From positions 5,651 through 37,881 of the forward strand of contig JALHOS010000019.1 in NCBI GenBank assembly GCA_022842905.1: a stretch of DNA of 32,231 bases. Direction: 5' to 3'. The DNA is from Myxococcaceae bacterium. Lineage in GTDB: Bacteria > Myxococcota > Myxococcia > Myxococcales > Myxococcaceae. The notes below the pieces were generated by a model. That model saw only the letters and a list, made by a program, of their open reading frames with translations. It was not told where the DNA came from and did not search any database. Shown piece after piece: positions 18,409 through 26,235 of this stretch (its first letter is position 1; each line of letters begins with the position of its first letter). Position numbers and translations under genes: made by a program.

Positions 18409-19470
18409 TCACTCGCGCACGAACTCTTCGAAGCGCTGCTTCTGAGTCGACTTGTGGAAGGCCTCTTCGCCGGAGATCTTCCCGTCCTTCGCGAACGCGT
18501 AGAGCACGTCGTCCATGGCCTGCATGCCCTGCTGCCGGCCGGACTGGATGATCGAGTGGAGCATGGGCGTGTTCCCTTCGCGGATCACGTTGGGCAGGCC
18601 CGGCGTCTTGAGCAGGATCTCGTGCACCGCGACGCGCCCCTTGCCGTCCGGGGTGCGCAACAACAGCTGGGAAACGACGGCGGCCAGCGACTCCGAGAGC
18701 ATGGTGCGCACCTGCTGCTGCTGATCGGTCGGGAACGCGTCGATGACACGATCGATCGTCTTGGCGGCGTTGTTGGTGTGGAGCGTTCCGAACACGAGCA
18801 CGCCCATCTCCGCCGCGGTGATCGCCAGGCTGATCGTCTCCATGTCGCGCATTTCGCCGACCAGAATGACGCCGGGGTCTTGCCGAATCGCGGATCGCAG
18901 CGCCGCCGAGAAGTTCTTGGTGTCGGTGCCGACTTCCCGCTGGCTGACCGTCGACTTCTTGTTGGGGTGCACGAACTCGACCGGGTCTTCGATGGTGATG
19001 ATGTGCTTGGCGTGCCGCGTGTTGATGCGGTCGATGATCGACGCGAGCGTCGTCGACTTGCCCGAGCCGGTGGGCCCCGTCACCAGCACGAGCCCTTGCT
19101 CCAGGTCGGCCAACTCCCACAGCGCGACCGGCGCCTTGAGCTCTTCGAGGGTGCGGATCTTCTCGGGGATGATGCGGAACACGGCCCCGGTGCCGCGCTC
19201 CTGGTTGAAGTAGTTCGCGCGGAAGCGGGCGACTCCCGGCAGCGCGTACGCGAAGTCCAGGTCCAGGTTCTTCAGGAAATGGCTCCACTGCTCTTCGGTG
19301 GCGATCTCCTCGAGCAGCGCCAAGAGCGCGTCCTGCGTGAGCACTTGCCAGCCGGGCACCGCCTTGACCTCACCGTGCTGCCGCAGGTGGGGCTTCATGC
19401 CCGCGGCCAGGTGCAAGTCCGAGCCGCCGTTGTCTTTGAGGTACCGAAACAACACGTCGATCTGCGCCAT
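18409..19470 (-). CDS. pilT: PilT-family type IV pilus retraction ATPase
   Basis: A 353-residue hexameric ATPase that would power pilus retraction. The reading frame extends further upstream, but the ATG at 19470, with GGGAG 12 bases before it, starts the conserved N-terminus (MAQIDVLFRYLKDNGGSDLH). Walker A GPTGSGKST is at 132-140, the Asp box around HIITIEDPVEFVH at 156-168, Walker B GVILVGEMRDMET at 200-212, and the His box around FGTLHTNN at 227-234. PilT's C-terminal LIRE-type motif is present as PNVIREGNT. It lies 20 bases downstream of a second PilT-family gene. No pilin or PilB gene is in the window. Assignment as a retraction-type rather than extension ATPase rests on length and the PilT-like ends. 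Confidence 0.92.
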   Translation of the reverse strand: MAQIDVLFRYLKDNGGSDLHLAAGMKPHLRQHGEVKAVPGWQVLTQDALLALLEEIATEEQWSHFLKNLDLDFAYALPGVARFRANYFNQERGTGAVFRIIPEKIRTLEELKAPVALWELADLEQGLVLVTGPTGSGKSTTLASIIDRINTRHAKHIITIEDPVEFVHPNKKSTVSQREVGTDTKNFSAALRSAIRQDPGVILVGEMRDMETISLAITAAEMGVLVFGTLHTNNAAKTIDRVIDAFPTDQQQQVRTMLSESLAAVVSQLLLRTPDGKGRVAVHEILLKTPGLPNVIREGNTPMLHSIIQSGRQQGMQAMDDVLYAFAKDGKISGEEAFHKSTQKQRFEEFVRE

Positions 19471-19490
19471 GAGCTGTCTGTTCTCCCATT

Positions 19491-20936
19491 TCAGGCGAAG
19501 CGCTTGGGGTCTTCGGCGAAGCGGCGGGCGACGTCCTTGGAGACCTGGCCGCTCTTCACCAACTCCAGGATCGAGTCGTCGAGCAGACACATGCCCTCGG
19601 ACCGGGCCGTCTGCATGATCGACCGAATCTGGAACGTCTTCTCTTCGCGAATGAGGTTCGACACCGACGGCTTGACGAACAGCGCTTCGATGGCGGGGAT
19701 CCGCTTGAGCCCGTCGACGGAAGGAAGCAGCCGCTGCGAGACGATGCCGCGCAGCGACTCGGACACCATGGCGCGGATCTGCGACTGCTGCTTGGGCGGG
19801 AACACGTCGAGGATTCGGTTGATGGTGCGGATCGCGTTGTTGGTGTGCAGCGTGCCGAGCACCAAGTGGCCGGTCTCCGCCGCGGTGATCGCCAGCTGAA
19901 TCGTCTCGAGATCGCGCAGCTCGCCGATGACGATGACGTCCGGGTCCTCACGCAGCGCCGCGCGCAGCGCGTTGGCGAAGCTCTTGGTGTGCGTGCCGGC
20001 CTGCCGCTGGTTGACGATGCAGCCCTTGGGCGAGTGCACGTACTCGATCGGGTCTTCCACGGTGATGATGTGGTCGGTGCGGGTGGCGTTGAGCAGGGAC
20101 ACCAGCGCCGCGAGCGTCGACGACTTCCCCGAGCCGGCCGGGCCCGTCACCAGCACGAGGCCCTGGTGGAACTCGGTCAGCCGCTCGAGCACCTTGGGCA
20201 GCCCCAGGGACTGGAGCGTCGGCGGCTCGGCGGGAATCGGGCGGAACACCGCGTCCCACCCGCGCTGCTGCTTGTAGAAGCTGGCGCGGAAGCGGCCCAC
20301 GTCCGGCAGCACCAGCGCCGCGTCGAGCTCCCAGGTGGTGTCCAGCACCGCGCGCTGCTCGTCAGAGAGCGCGTCCTTCAAGATGAACTCGACGGCCTGC
20401 GCGTCGAGCACGCCGGTCTTCAGCTCGCGCAGGGTCCCGCCCACCCGCATCTGCAGCGCCGCGCCGGCGTGCACGTGCACGTCCGACGCCTTGGACTCCA
20501 TCGCCTTGGCGAGGATCTGCTTGAGCGACGGCAGCCGGGCGCGCTTCTGCTGGGCCACCTCGTCGTCGAAGGACATGGCCTTCGCGGGCTTCTTGGGACC
20601 GACGTGGTGCAGCGGCTCTTCAGGGACCGGCGCGGCTGCGGGCGCGGGCTTGGCTTCGGCGGGCTTGGGCGCTGCGGGCGCAGGCACCGCCGAGGAGGTT
20701 TGGGCGGGGCTCCCTGCAGCCTGCTTCTGCTTGGCCAGGTACTGCATCTGCGCGTTGAGCAGCCAGTCGAGCTGCTCCTTGGTGATGAACTTGAGCTCGA
20801 GGAGCACGTCGCCCAGCCGCTTCCCCGGCGTGCCGGCCTTGTGCTTGGCGACGGCCTGGTTCACCTGCTCCTGCGTGAGCAGCTTGTAGTGGAGCGCGAT
20901 CCGCCCGAGCAGCCCTTCTTCCGACGTCGCTGTCAT
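19491..20936 (-). CDS. PilT-family ATPase with tandem MshEN-like N-terminus
   Basis: A 481-residue protein. The C-terminal two thirds is a PilT-family ATPase: Walker A GPAGSGKSS (265-273), HIITVEDPIEYVH, DVIVIGELRDLET, HLVLGTLHTNN. The N-terminus is unlike ordinary PilT: two back-to-back segments (9-32 and 40-63) follow the MshEN half-motif, with LG, hydrophobics, and a helix-turn spacing ending in Q or H. The second segment has Arg40-Leu41-Gly42 and Gln63 in the positions that bind cyclic-di-GMP in MshE/GspE-type ATPases; the first has Leu9 and His32 at those places. An Ala/Pro linker (about 74-108) joins the modules. Cyclic-di-GMP binding is inferred. The gene is 20 bases upstream of the PilT gene and shares its operon. 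Confidence 0.9.
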   Translation of the reverse strand: MTATSEEGLLGRIALHYKLLTQEQVNQAVAKHKAGTPGKRLGDVLLELKFITKEQLDWLLNAQMQYLAKQKQAAGSPAQTSSAVPAPAAPKPAEAKPAPAAAPVPEEPLHHVGPKKPAKAMSFDDEVAQQKRARLPSLKQILAKAMESKASDVHVHAGAALQMRVGGTLRELKTGVLDAQAVEFILKDALSDEQRAVLDTTWELDAALVLPDVGRFRASFYKQQRGWDAVFRPIPAEPPTLQSLGLPKVLERLTEFHQGLVLVTGPAGSGKSSTLAALVSLLNATRTDHIITVEDPIEYVHSPKGCIVNQRQAGTHTKSFANALRAALREDPDVIVIGELRDLETIQLAITAAETGHLVLGTLHTNNAIRTINRILDVFPPKQQSQIRAMVSESLRGIVSQRLLPSVDGLKRIPAIEALFVKPSVSNLIREEKTFQIRSIMQTARSEGMCLLDDSILELVKSGQVSKDVARRFAEDPKRFA

Positions 20937-21039
20937 GGAGGCCGCGAAGCCTACCCGCCCTGGCCACCCGTCCGGGCAAATTTGAAGTCGTGTGAAGAAC
21001 GGTGCGCCGACCCCACCCGCGCCGTTACCCTGCCCGACC

Positions 21040-22821
21040 GTGCCCCGCGAAGACCGCGACCAGAAGACGAAGAAGCAGCCCTTTCAGGTGACGCTCAAGC
21101 GCCTCTACGGGCTCGCCTGGCCCGAGCGCACCTCCTTGGGCTTGGCGACGGTGTTCCTCGTCGTCAGCGCGCTGGGCACGCTCGCCTTTCCGAAGGCCGC
21201 GGGCACGCTGGTGGACGAGGCGTTGGGCGGCGCTGGAGGGAAGGTCGACCTCGGGCGCGTCGACGGCATCGCCGCGCAGCTGCTGCTCATCTTCCTGGCG
21301 ACCGCCGTGGCCAGCGCGCTGCGGTACATGATCTTCCAGCGCGCCGGCGAGCGGATCGTGTCCAAGCTGCGCACCGACCTGTACCGGTCGATCCTCTCGC
21401 AGGAGATCGCCTTCTTCGACGCGCAGAAGACCGGCGAGCTGTCCAGCCGGCTGTCCTCGGACACCGGCGTGCTGCAGACGACGGTGACGGCCAACCTGAG
21501 CATGGTGCTCCGCAACCTCATGCAGGCGCTCGGCGCGCTGGTCATGCTGCTGCTCACGTCGACGAAGCTGACCTTCGCCATGCTCGCCATCGTCCCGCCG
21601 GTGGCGCTGTCCGCCGTCATCGTCGGGCGCCGAGTGCGCAAGCTGGCGCGCGAGTCGCAGGACGCGCTGGCCAAGGCCAGTGAGGTCGCCGTCGAGTCGC
21701 TGGGCGGCATTCGCACGGTGCGCAGCTTCGCCGCCGAGCACTTGGAGGTGGCCCGCTACCAGGACGCGATCGGCCAGTCCCTCGAGTTGGCGTACCAGCG
21801 CATTCGGCTGTCGGCGGCCTTCTTCGGCACCGCGTTCTTCGCGGCCTTCGCCGCTGGCGCGCTGGTGTTCTGGTACGGGGCCCGCCTGGTGGCGAGTGGA
21901 GAGCTGTCCGCCGGCCTCCTCATCACCTTCCTCATCTACACGATGCAAATGGCCTTCAGCCTGTCGGCGCTGGCCGAGCTGTGGGCGGACGTGCAGCGGG
22001 CGTCCGGCGCGGCGGAGCGGGTGTTCGAGCTGCTCGCGCGCCCTCCGGCCATGGCCAGCGAGGGCGGCGTCGTCCCTGCGCAGATCACCGGCCGGGTGCA
22101 GTTCGAGAACGTGAGCTTCAGCTACCCGGCGCGCAAGGACGTGCAAGTGCTCCGGCACTTCAGCCTCGAGCTGAAGCCCGGACAGGTGGTGGCGCTGGTC
22201 GGCCCCAGCGGCGCCGGGAAGTCGACGATCGCCTCGCTGCTCTACCGCCTGTACGACCCAAACGAGGGCCGCGTGTCCCTCGACGGCGTGCCCTTCGCCG
22301 AGCTCGACGTGCAGGCGCTGCGGCGGCAGGTGGGCGTGGTGGCCCAGGAGCCGCTGCTCTTCTCCACCAGCATTCGCGAGAACATTCGCTACGGGCGGCC
22401 GGGTGCGACGGACGCCGAGGTCGAGGCGGCGGCCAAGGTGGCCAACGCGCACGGCTTCATCGCGGGCTTCCCCGAGGGCTACCAGACGCTGGTCGGCGAG
22501 CGCGGCATTCAGCTGTCGGGTGGGCAGAAGCAGCGCATCGCCATTGCCCGCGCGGTGCTCAAGGACCCCAAGATTCTGATTCTCGACGAGGCGACCAGCG
22601 CGCTCGACGCGGAGAACGAAGCGCTGGTCCAAGAGGCGCTCGAGCGGCTCATGCGCGGGCGCACCACGCTCGTCATCGCCCACCGGCTGTCGACGGTGAA
22701 GGGCGCGGATCGGGTGGTGGTGATCGACGGAGGCCAGGCCGTGCAGGCCGGCAGCCACGCCGCGCTCGTCACGCAAGAAGGGCTCTACAAGCGGCTCGTC
22801 GAGCGACAGTTCGCGGCGTGA
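21040..22821 (+). CDS. ABC exporter half-transporter (MsbA/LmrA-like)
   Basis: A 593-residue fused membrane and ATPase half-transporter, expected to work as a dimer. The transmembrane domain (about 22-310) has six hydrophobic helices and the coupling-loop pattern of type I exporters (AFFDAQKTGELSSRLSSD). The nucleotide-binding domain has Walker A GPSGAGKST (388-396), signature LSGGQKQRIAIARA from 492, Walker B ILILDEATSALD from 512, and His loop IAHRLSTV. A GTG at 20992 is also in frame, but the intervening codons include TTA and other rare triplets, so the GTG at 21040 is preferred. Such exporters move lipids, drugs or peptides; the substrate is unknown. It ends six bases from the convergent HPt gene. 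Confidence 0.93.
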   Translation: MPREDRDQKTKKQPFQVTLKRLYGLAWPERTSLGLATVFLVVSALGTLAFPKAAGTLVDEALGGAGGKVDLGRVDGIAAQLLLIFLATAVASALRYMIFQRAGERIVSKLRTDLYRSILSQEIAFFDAQKTGELSSRLSSDTGVLQTTVTANLSMVLRNLMQALGALVMLLLTSTKLTFAMLAIVPPVALSAVIVGRRVRKLARESQDALAKASEVAVESLGGIRTVRSFAAEHLEVARYQDAIGQSLELAYQRIRLSAAFFGTAFFAAFAAGALVFWYGARLVASGELSAGLLITFLIYTMQMAFSLSALAELWADVQRASGAAERVFELLARPPAMASEGGVVPAQITGRVQFENVSFSYPARKDVQVLRHFSLELKPGQVVALVGPSGAGKSTIASLLYRLYDPNEGRVSLDGVPFAELDVQALRRQVGVVAQEPLLFSTSIRENIRYGRPGATDAEVEAAAKVANAHGFIAGFPEGYQTLVGERGIQLSGGQKQRIAIARAVLKDPKILILDEATSALDAENEALVQEALERLMRGRTTLVIAHRLSTVKGADRVVVIDGGQAVQAGSHAALVTQEGLYKRLVERQFAA

Positions 22822-22827
22822 CGGTCC

Positions 22828-23175
22828 TTACGCGCGCGCCGCGCCCTGCCCTTTGACGACCGCGACCAGCAGCAGCCCGACCTCACGCTCGAGCTCCGCG
22901 AGCGTCGCCGACGCGCGAGCCAGATCGTTCTCGTGCCCCTGAAGCTCCAAGTCCTTCGCCGCGGCGCTCGCTCGCGGGGCCGCCAGGCTCACCAGCGCGC
23001 CCTTGAGCCGGTGCGCCGTCTTGCGAACCGCGACCGGCTCGCCGGCCTGCACCGCCGCCCGCACGTCGTCCAGCAGCGCCGGCCCTTCCTGCCGGAACAG
23101 CTGAATGATCTCGTCCATCAGCGACTCGTCTCCCGCGCAGTTGTCTTTGAGCGCCGCCCAGTCGATGACGTCCAT
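22828..23175 (-). CDS. HPt phosphotransfer domain protein (orphan)
   Basis: A 115-residue single HPt domain, which accepts a phosphoryl group from a hybrid kinase receiver and passes it on. The start is the ATG at 23175, with AAGGAG nine bases upstream. It has the four-helix bundle layout; the phosphorylated His55 is in AHRLKGALVSL, with the following Lys and Gly conserved. An upstream in-frame start would add 11 residues but has no ribosome site. No kinase or response regulator is adjacent: the neighbours are a convergent ABC exporter and a divergent cyclic-nucleotide-binding gene. It therefore must serve partners encoded elsewhere. Confidence 0.88.
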   Translation of the reverse strand: MDVIDWAALKDNCAGDESLMDEIIQLFRQEGPALLDDVRAAVQAGEPVAVRKTAHRLKGALVSLAAPRASAAAKDLELQGHENDLARASATLAELEREVGLLLVAVVKGQGAARA

Positions 23176-23268
23176 GGCTCCCCACTCCTTGGGTCTAGAA
23201 GGACCCACCCGGCTCGTGCTGACCCACCGCCCTCACCTGACCGCGCAACTTCGCACGCCCAAGGCGTT

Positions 23269-23297
23269 GCCTAAAGCGTGCCAGACAGGCTTTAAGC
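23269..23297. promoter_or_regulatory. Inverted repeat upstream of the cNMP-DUF1003 gene
   Basis: GCCTAAAGC and GCTTTAAGC form a nine-base inverted repeat with one mismatch around an 11-base loop, ending ten bases before the ATG at 23307. GCACGC and GCGTGC (23253-23258, 23276-23281) make a second, nested repeat. This AT-richer block in the divergent gap is a possible operator or promoter site. No known consensus was matched. Confidence 0.3.
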
Positions 23298-23306
23298 CGC
23301 GCGCCC

Positions 23307-24191
23307 ATGCCCGCCGACGCTTCGCTCTTGGCCACCGTGCCGTGGTTCGAACGGCTGGACGACGAAGAACGGTCGCTCTTGGCCGCCCACCTGGACGAAG
23401 TCGAGTTCAGCCAGGGGCAGTACGTGTTCAAGCGGGGCGACCCGGGCGGGGCGATCTTCATCGTCGCGGCGGGTGAGGTGGAGATCTTCATCGAGGACAC
23501 GACGGGCCAGCGCGTGGTCTTCGAAACCGCGAAGGCCAACGACTTCTTCGGAGAGCTGTCGTTGCTCGACGGCGATCCGCGCAGCGCGTCGGCGCAGGCG
23601 GTGGCGGCGACGAAGGCCGTGCGGATCGACCGGCAGGACCTGGAGCTGCTCTTCACCAAACACCCCCACGCGGCCATGGACGTCATGGGCGCCATCGGCC
23701 GGCGGCTGCGCGAGGCGGACCGGCTGATCGGCTCGCGGCCGGTCGCCAGCCCCAACCAAGCGGTCGAAGAGCGGCTGACCACGGTGATGCGCATCGCCGA
23801 CGTGGCCGCCGACTTCTCCGGCCGCTTCAGCTTTCTGTTGGTGCACGCGCTGTGGTTCGCCGTGTGGATCGTCCTCAACGTGGGCGTGCTCCCCGGCGTC
23901 GAGCCGTACGATCCGTTCCCCTTCGGGCTGCTGACGATGATCGTCTCGCTCGAAGCCATCTTCCTGTCGTGCATGGTGCTCATCAGCCAGAACCGCCAGG
24001 CCGCCAAGGAGCGCATTCGCTCCGACGCCGAGTACGAAGCGAACATGCGCGCGGGGCTCGAGGTGACGCACCTCCACACCAAGGTCGACACGCTCTACGA
24101 GCAGGTCGGGCAGCGGCTGGCGGCGATCGAGAAGGCGCTGGGCGTGTCGACCAAGCCCACCGTCAACCCGGTGACGCCGCCCAAGAGCTAA
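23307..24191 (+). CDS. Cyclic-nucleotide-binding protein fused to DUF1003
   Basis: A 294-residue protein in two modules. Residues about 5-140 are a cyclic-nucleotide-binding (cNMP) domain: the beta-roll PGGAIFIVAAGEVEIF and the phosphate-binding cassette FFGELSLLDGDPRSASAQ, whose Glu and Arg are in the canonical positions for cAMP/cGMP contact. Residues about 165-250 are a DUF1003 membrane module with two helices (FLLVHALWFAVWIVLNVGV and FGLLTMIVSLEAIFLSCMVLIS) and its typical ISQNRQAAKERIRSDAEYEAN tail; a helical C-terminus follows. No DNA-binding domain is present, so it may sense a nucleotide at the membrane. The sequence start ATG is reliable. It diverges from the HPt gene. Confidence 0.88.
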   Translation: MPADASLLATVPWFERLDDEERSLLAAHLDEVEFSQGQYVFKRGDPGGAIFIVAAGEVEIFIEDTTGQRVVFETAKANDFFGELSLLDGDPRSASAQAVAATKAVRIDRQDLELLFTKHPHAAMDVMGAIGRRLREADRLIGSRPVASPNQAVEERLTTVMRIADVAADFSGRFSFLLVHALWFAVWIVLNVGVLPGVEPYDPFPFGLLTMIVSLEAIFLSCMVLISQNRQAAKERIRSDAEYEANMRAGLEVTHLHTKVDTLYEQVGQRLAAIEKALGVSTKPTVNPVTPPKS

Positions 24192-24238
24192 CGCGGCACG
24201 CAGCCTGCACGGTAGGCGCTCTCGTGAGAGGGCGTGCC

Positions 24239-25459
24239 ATGTCCGTGACGAACGACGCGGCGGGACTGGGTGTGGGGCTGTTGGCCGTGGCGCTGGCGGC
24301 CTGTGGGCCACTCGAGCCCGCGTCGAGCCCCGTGCTGCAGATGGGCTCGGATCAGTCGAGCATCGACGGGCGCAGCCAGCGGGCGATCATTCGCTTCCGG
24401 GCGTTCGACGCGAAGGGTGCGAACGGCAGCGGGCGGGTGGCGCTGACCGCGCCGATCGGCGCCTTCGTCGAAGGGGACAGCGTCGAGCTGAGCGACGGCC
24501 TGGCGACGGCGGCGTACCGGTGTGATCCCACCGAGCTGCCGGCCTGCGCGGGCGACGTGCGCTTGAGCGCGAGCTGGAACGGCGTGCAGCGCAGCATTCT
24601 GGTCAAGGTGGGCCCGCTCCCCGGCGCCCAGGTGCAGCGCTTCCGCGTGGAGCCGACCTTCACGCTGTCGGCCTTGAACGCGCTCGCCGTGTCGACCGAC
24701 GGAACGGCGTGGGCCGTCGGTGAAGAAGGCGCGGTCGTTCGCTACGGGAGCGCGGGCTGGCAGGTGGTCCCGAGCGGGACGAGCCAGGCGCTCGTGGCGC
24801 TGACACCGCTGCCGGGCGCAAAGCTCGCCGCCGTCGGGGCGCGGACGACGCTGGTGCTCCTCGACCCCTCCCGGCCTCCCGTCGTCGTCCAGGGTGACGC
24901 GCAGGACGACTTCACCGGCGTGTACGCCGTCAGCGCGACGCAGCTCGTCGCCGTGACGAGCACCGGACGCACCGCGACGTGGGACGGCACAGGCTTTTCG
25001 TACCACCAGCTCACCGAAGAGCCGTTGGGTGGCATCAGCGGACGGGGCGCGGAGCTGTGGGCCTTCGGGCGCACCGGCCTCTTCCACGCCGACGTCACGG
25101 GCTGGCACCCCGAGTCCGCGCCGCTGTTCGCCAGCTGGCGCCGCATCACCGTCACCCAGGACGGCGTGTGGCTGGTCGGGCAGCGCGAAGACACGTCCGG
25201 CGAGTACATCGTCGTGCGGGGGCCCACGCCGGACTGGCGCTCGGTCGGCGCCACCCGCCTGGTCATGAACGACTTCACGTTCACCCCCGACAGCACCGAG
25301 CAGCTCGCCGTCGCCAACACGGACGTGCTCCGCCGAGACGGCACCGAGGCCTGGCAGCCGCTGTCCGCACCGTCCGGCGGCAAGGCGATCGCCGCCCGCT
25401 TCAAGGGCGACTTGATCGTCGTCGGCCCCAGGGGCTTCAGCGTGCACAAGGCGCAGTGA
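24239..25459 (+). CDS. Lipoprotein with Ig-like and propeller-like domains
   Basis: A 406-residue lipoprotein. The signal peptide ends in a good lipobox, VALAACG, so Cys near 22 should be lipidated. An Ig-like beta domain lies at about 40-130 (IIRFRAFDAKGANGSGRVALT). From about 140 on, beta-rich repeats of the form Trp-x-Val-Gly-Glu-x-Gly-x-Val (GTAWAVGEEGAVVRYGSAGW, GVWLVGQREDTSGEY) are spaced like propeller blades. The start ATG has GAGAGGG about six bases upstream; a GTG at 24224 is also possible. Two cysteines (CDP, CAG) sit close in the Ig-like domain and may pair. It probably faces the periplasm or surface. No enzyme motif is seen; function is unknown. Confidence 0.82.
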   Translation: MSVTNDAAGLGVGLLAVALAACGPLEPASSPVLQMGSDQSSIDGRSQRAIIRFRAFDAKGANGSGRVALTAPIGAFVEGDSVELSDGLATAAYRCDPTELPACAGDVRLSASWNGVQRSILVKVGPLPGAQVQRFRVEPTFTLSALNALAVSTDGTAWAVGEEGAVVRYGSAGWQVVPSGTSQALVALTPLPGAKLAAVGARTTLVLLDPSRPPVVVQGDAQDDFTGVYAVSATQLVAVTSTGRTATWDGTGFSYHQLTEEPLGGISGRGAELWAFGRTGLFHADVTGWHPESAPLFASWRRITVTQDGVWLVGQREDTSGEYIVVRGPTPDWRSVGATRLVMNDFTFTPDSTEQLAVANTDVLRRDGTEAWQPLSAPSGGKAIAARFKGDLIVVGPRGFSVHKAQ

Positions 25460-25472
25460 AGCGCTTGCGCCT
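25449..25472 (+). terminator. Hairpin overlapping the end of the lipoprotein gene
   Basis: AGGCGCA and TGCGCCT form a seven-base stem around a ten-base loop containing the TGA stop. There is no T-tract, so it is at most a weak or factor-dependent terminator. Confidence 0.3.
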
Positions 25473-25570
25473 CGGCGCGCTTCCCGCGTACGAAGTCAAA
25501 CCGTGACCGACTGGTCGCACTTTCGGTGCGCCCAGGTCTGAACGCCACGGTCCAACGCGCGGAGGAGCAC

Positions 25571-26119
25571 ATGCTGGGGATTCCGTTGGGCCTCGTCCTC
25601 ACCAACGTCGGCGAGTGGTTCATTCACAAGCACGTGCTGCACGGCCTGGGGCGGAACAAGAAGTCGTTCTGGTCTTTCCACTGGCACGACCACCACCGCT
25701 CGTCTCGGCAGCACGACATGGTCGACGAGCAGTACGTGCGGCCGATCTTCCGCTGGGAGCCGCAAGGCAAAGAAGTACTCGCGCTCGCGCTGGGGGCCGC
25801 GGCGCTGGCGCCGGCCTTCCCCGTGGCGCCGTTCTTCACGTCGACCCTCTGGTACGGCATGTGGCGGTACTACCGGATCCACAAGCGCGCCCACCTGGAC
25901 CACACCTGGGCGCGAGAGCACCTGCCCTGGCACGTCGATCACCACTTGGGCAAAGACCAAGACGCCAACTGGTGTGTCACCCACCCGTGGTTCGACCACG
26001 TCATGAAGACCCGCAAGCGCTACGTGCACGGCGCGCGCGGCGTCTCGACGGAAGTGCCGGAGCCGACCGCCAGCCGCAGCCTGCTGCGCCGCGTGTGGGA
26101 CGGGCTCGCCGCGGCCTGA
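25571..26119 (+). CDS. Fatty acid hydroxylase/sterol desaturase-like membrane protein
   Basis: A 182-residue histidine-rich membrane protein of the fatty acid hydroxylase superfamily, which uses a di-iron centre. His clusters lie at 19-24 (HKHVLH), 37-42 (HWHDHH), 104-111 (HKRAHLDH) and 121-125 (HVDHH), matching the superfamily's eight-His arrangement; further His occur at 138 and 143. It is shorter than typical members (250-300 residues) and has fewer membrane helices: one at about 1-17 and one at about 68-95. The ATG at 25571 has a strong GGAGG five bases upstream, so the in-frame ATG at 25526 is not used. The substrate is unknown; a lipid is the family expectation. Confidence 0.85.
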   Translation: MLGIPLGLVLTNVGEWFIHKHVLHGLGRNKKSFWSFHWHDHHRSSRQHDMVDEQYVRPIFRWEPQGKEVLALALGAAALAPAFPVAPFFTSTLWYGMWRYYRIHKRAHLDHTWAREHLPWHVDHHLGKDQDANWCVTHPWFDHVMKTRKRYVHGARGVSTEVPEPTASRSLLRRVWDGLAAA

Positions 26120-26235
26120 CCAAGTCTCCAAGCCAGCCAAACGCCTGGCGATTTCGACGGACTGTCACAAGAATCGGCGACCTCGCGTTGACGGTGGCGA
26201 CGCACCTGAAAACCCCGACGCGAAAGGACACCGCC

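Noticed and set aside
21025-22776. A 583-residue minus-strand open frame over the ABC exporter gene
   Set aside because: It is antisense to an ABC exporter with full Walker, signature and His-loop motifs; the frame has no recognisable domain.
26180-26235. A sigma-70-like promoter TTGACG upstream of the VIT-VWA gene
   Set aside because: TTGACG is present, but at 17 bases spacing the -10 position reads AACCCC, far from TATAAT.
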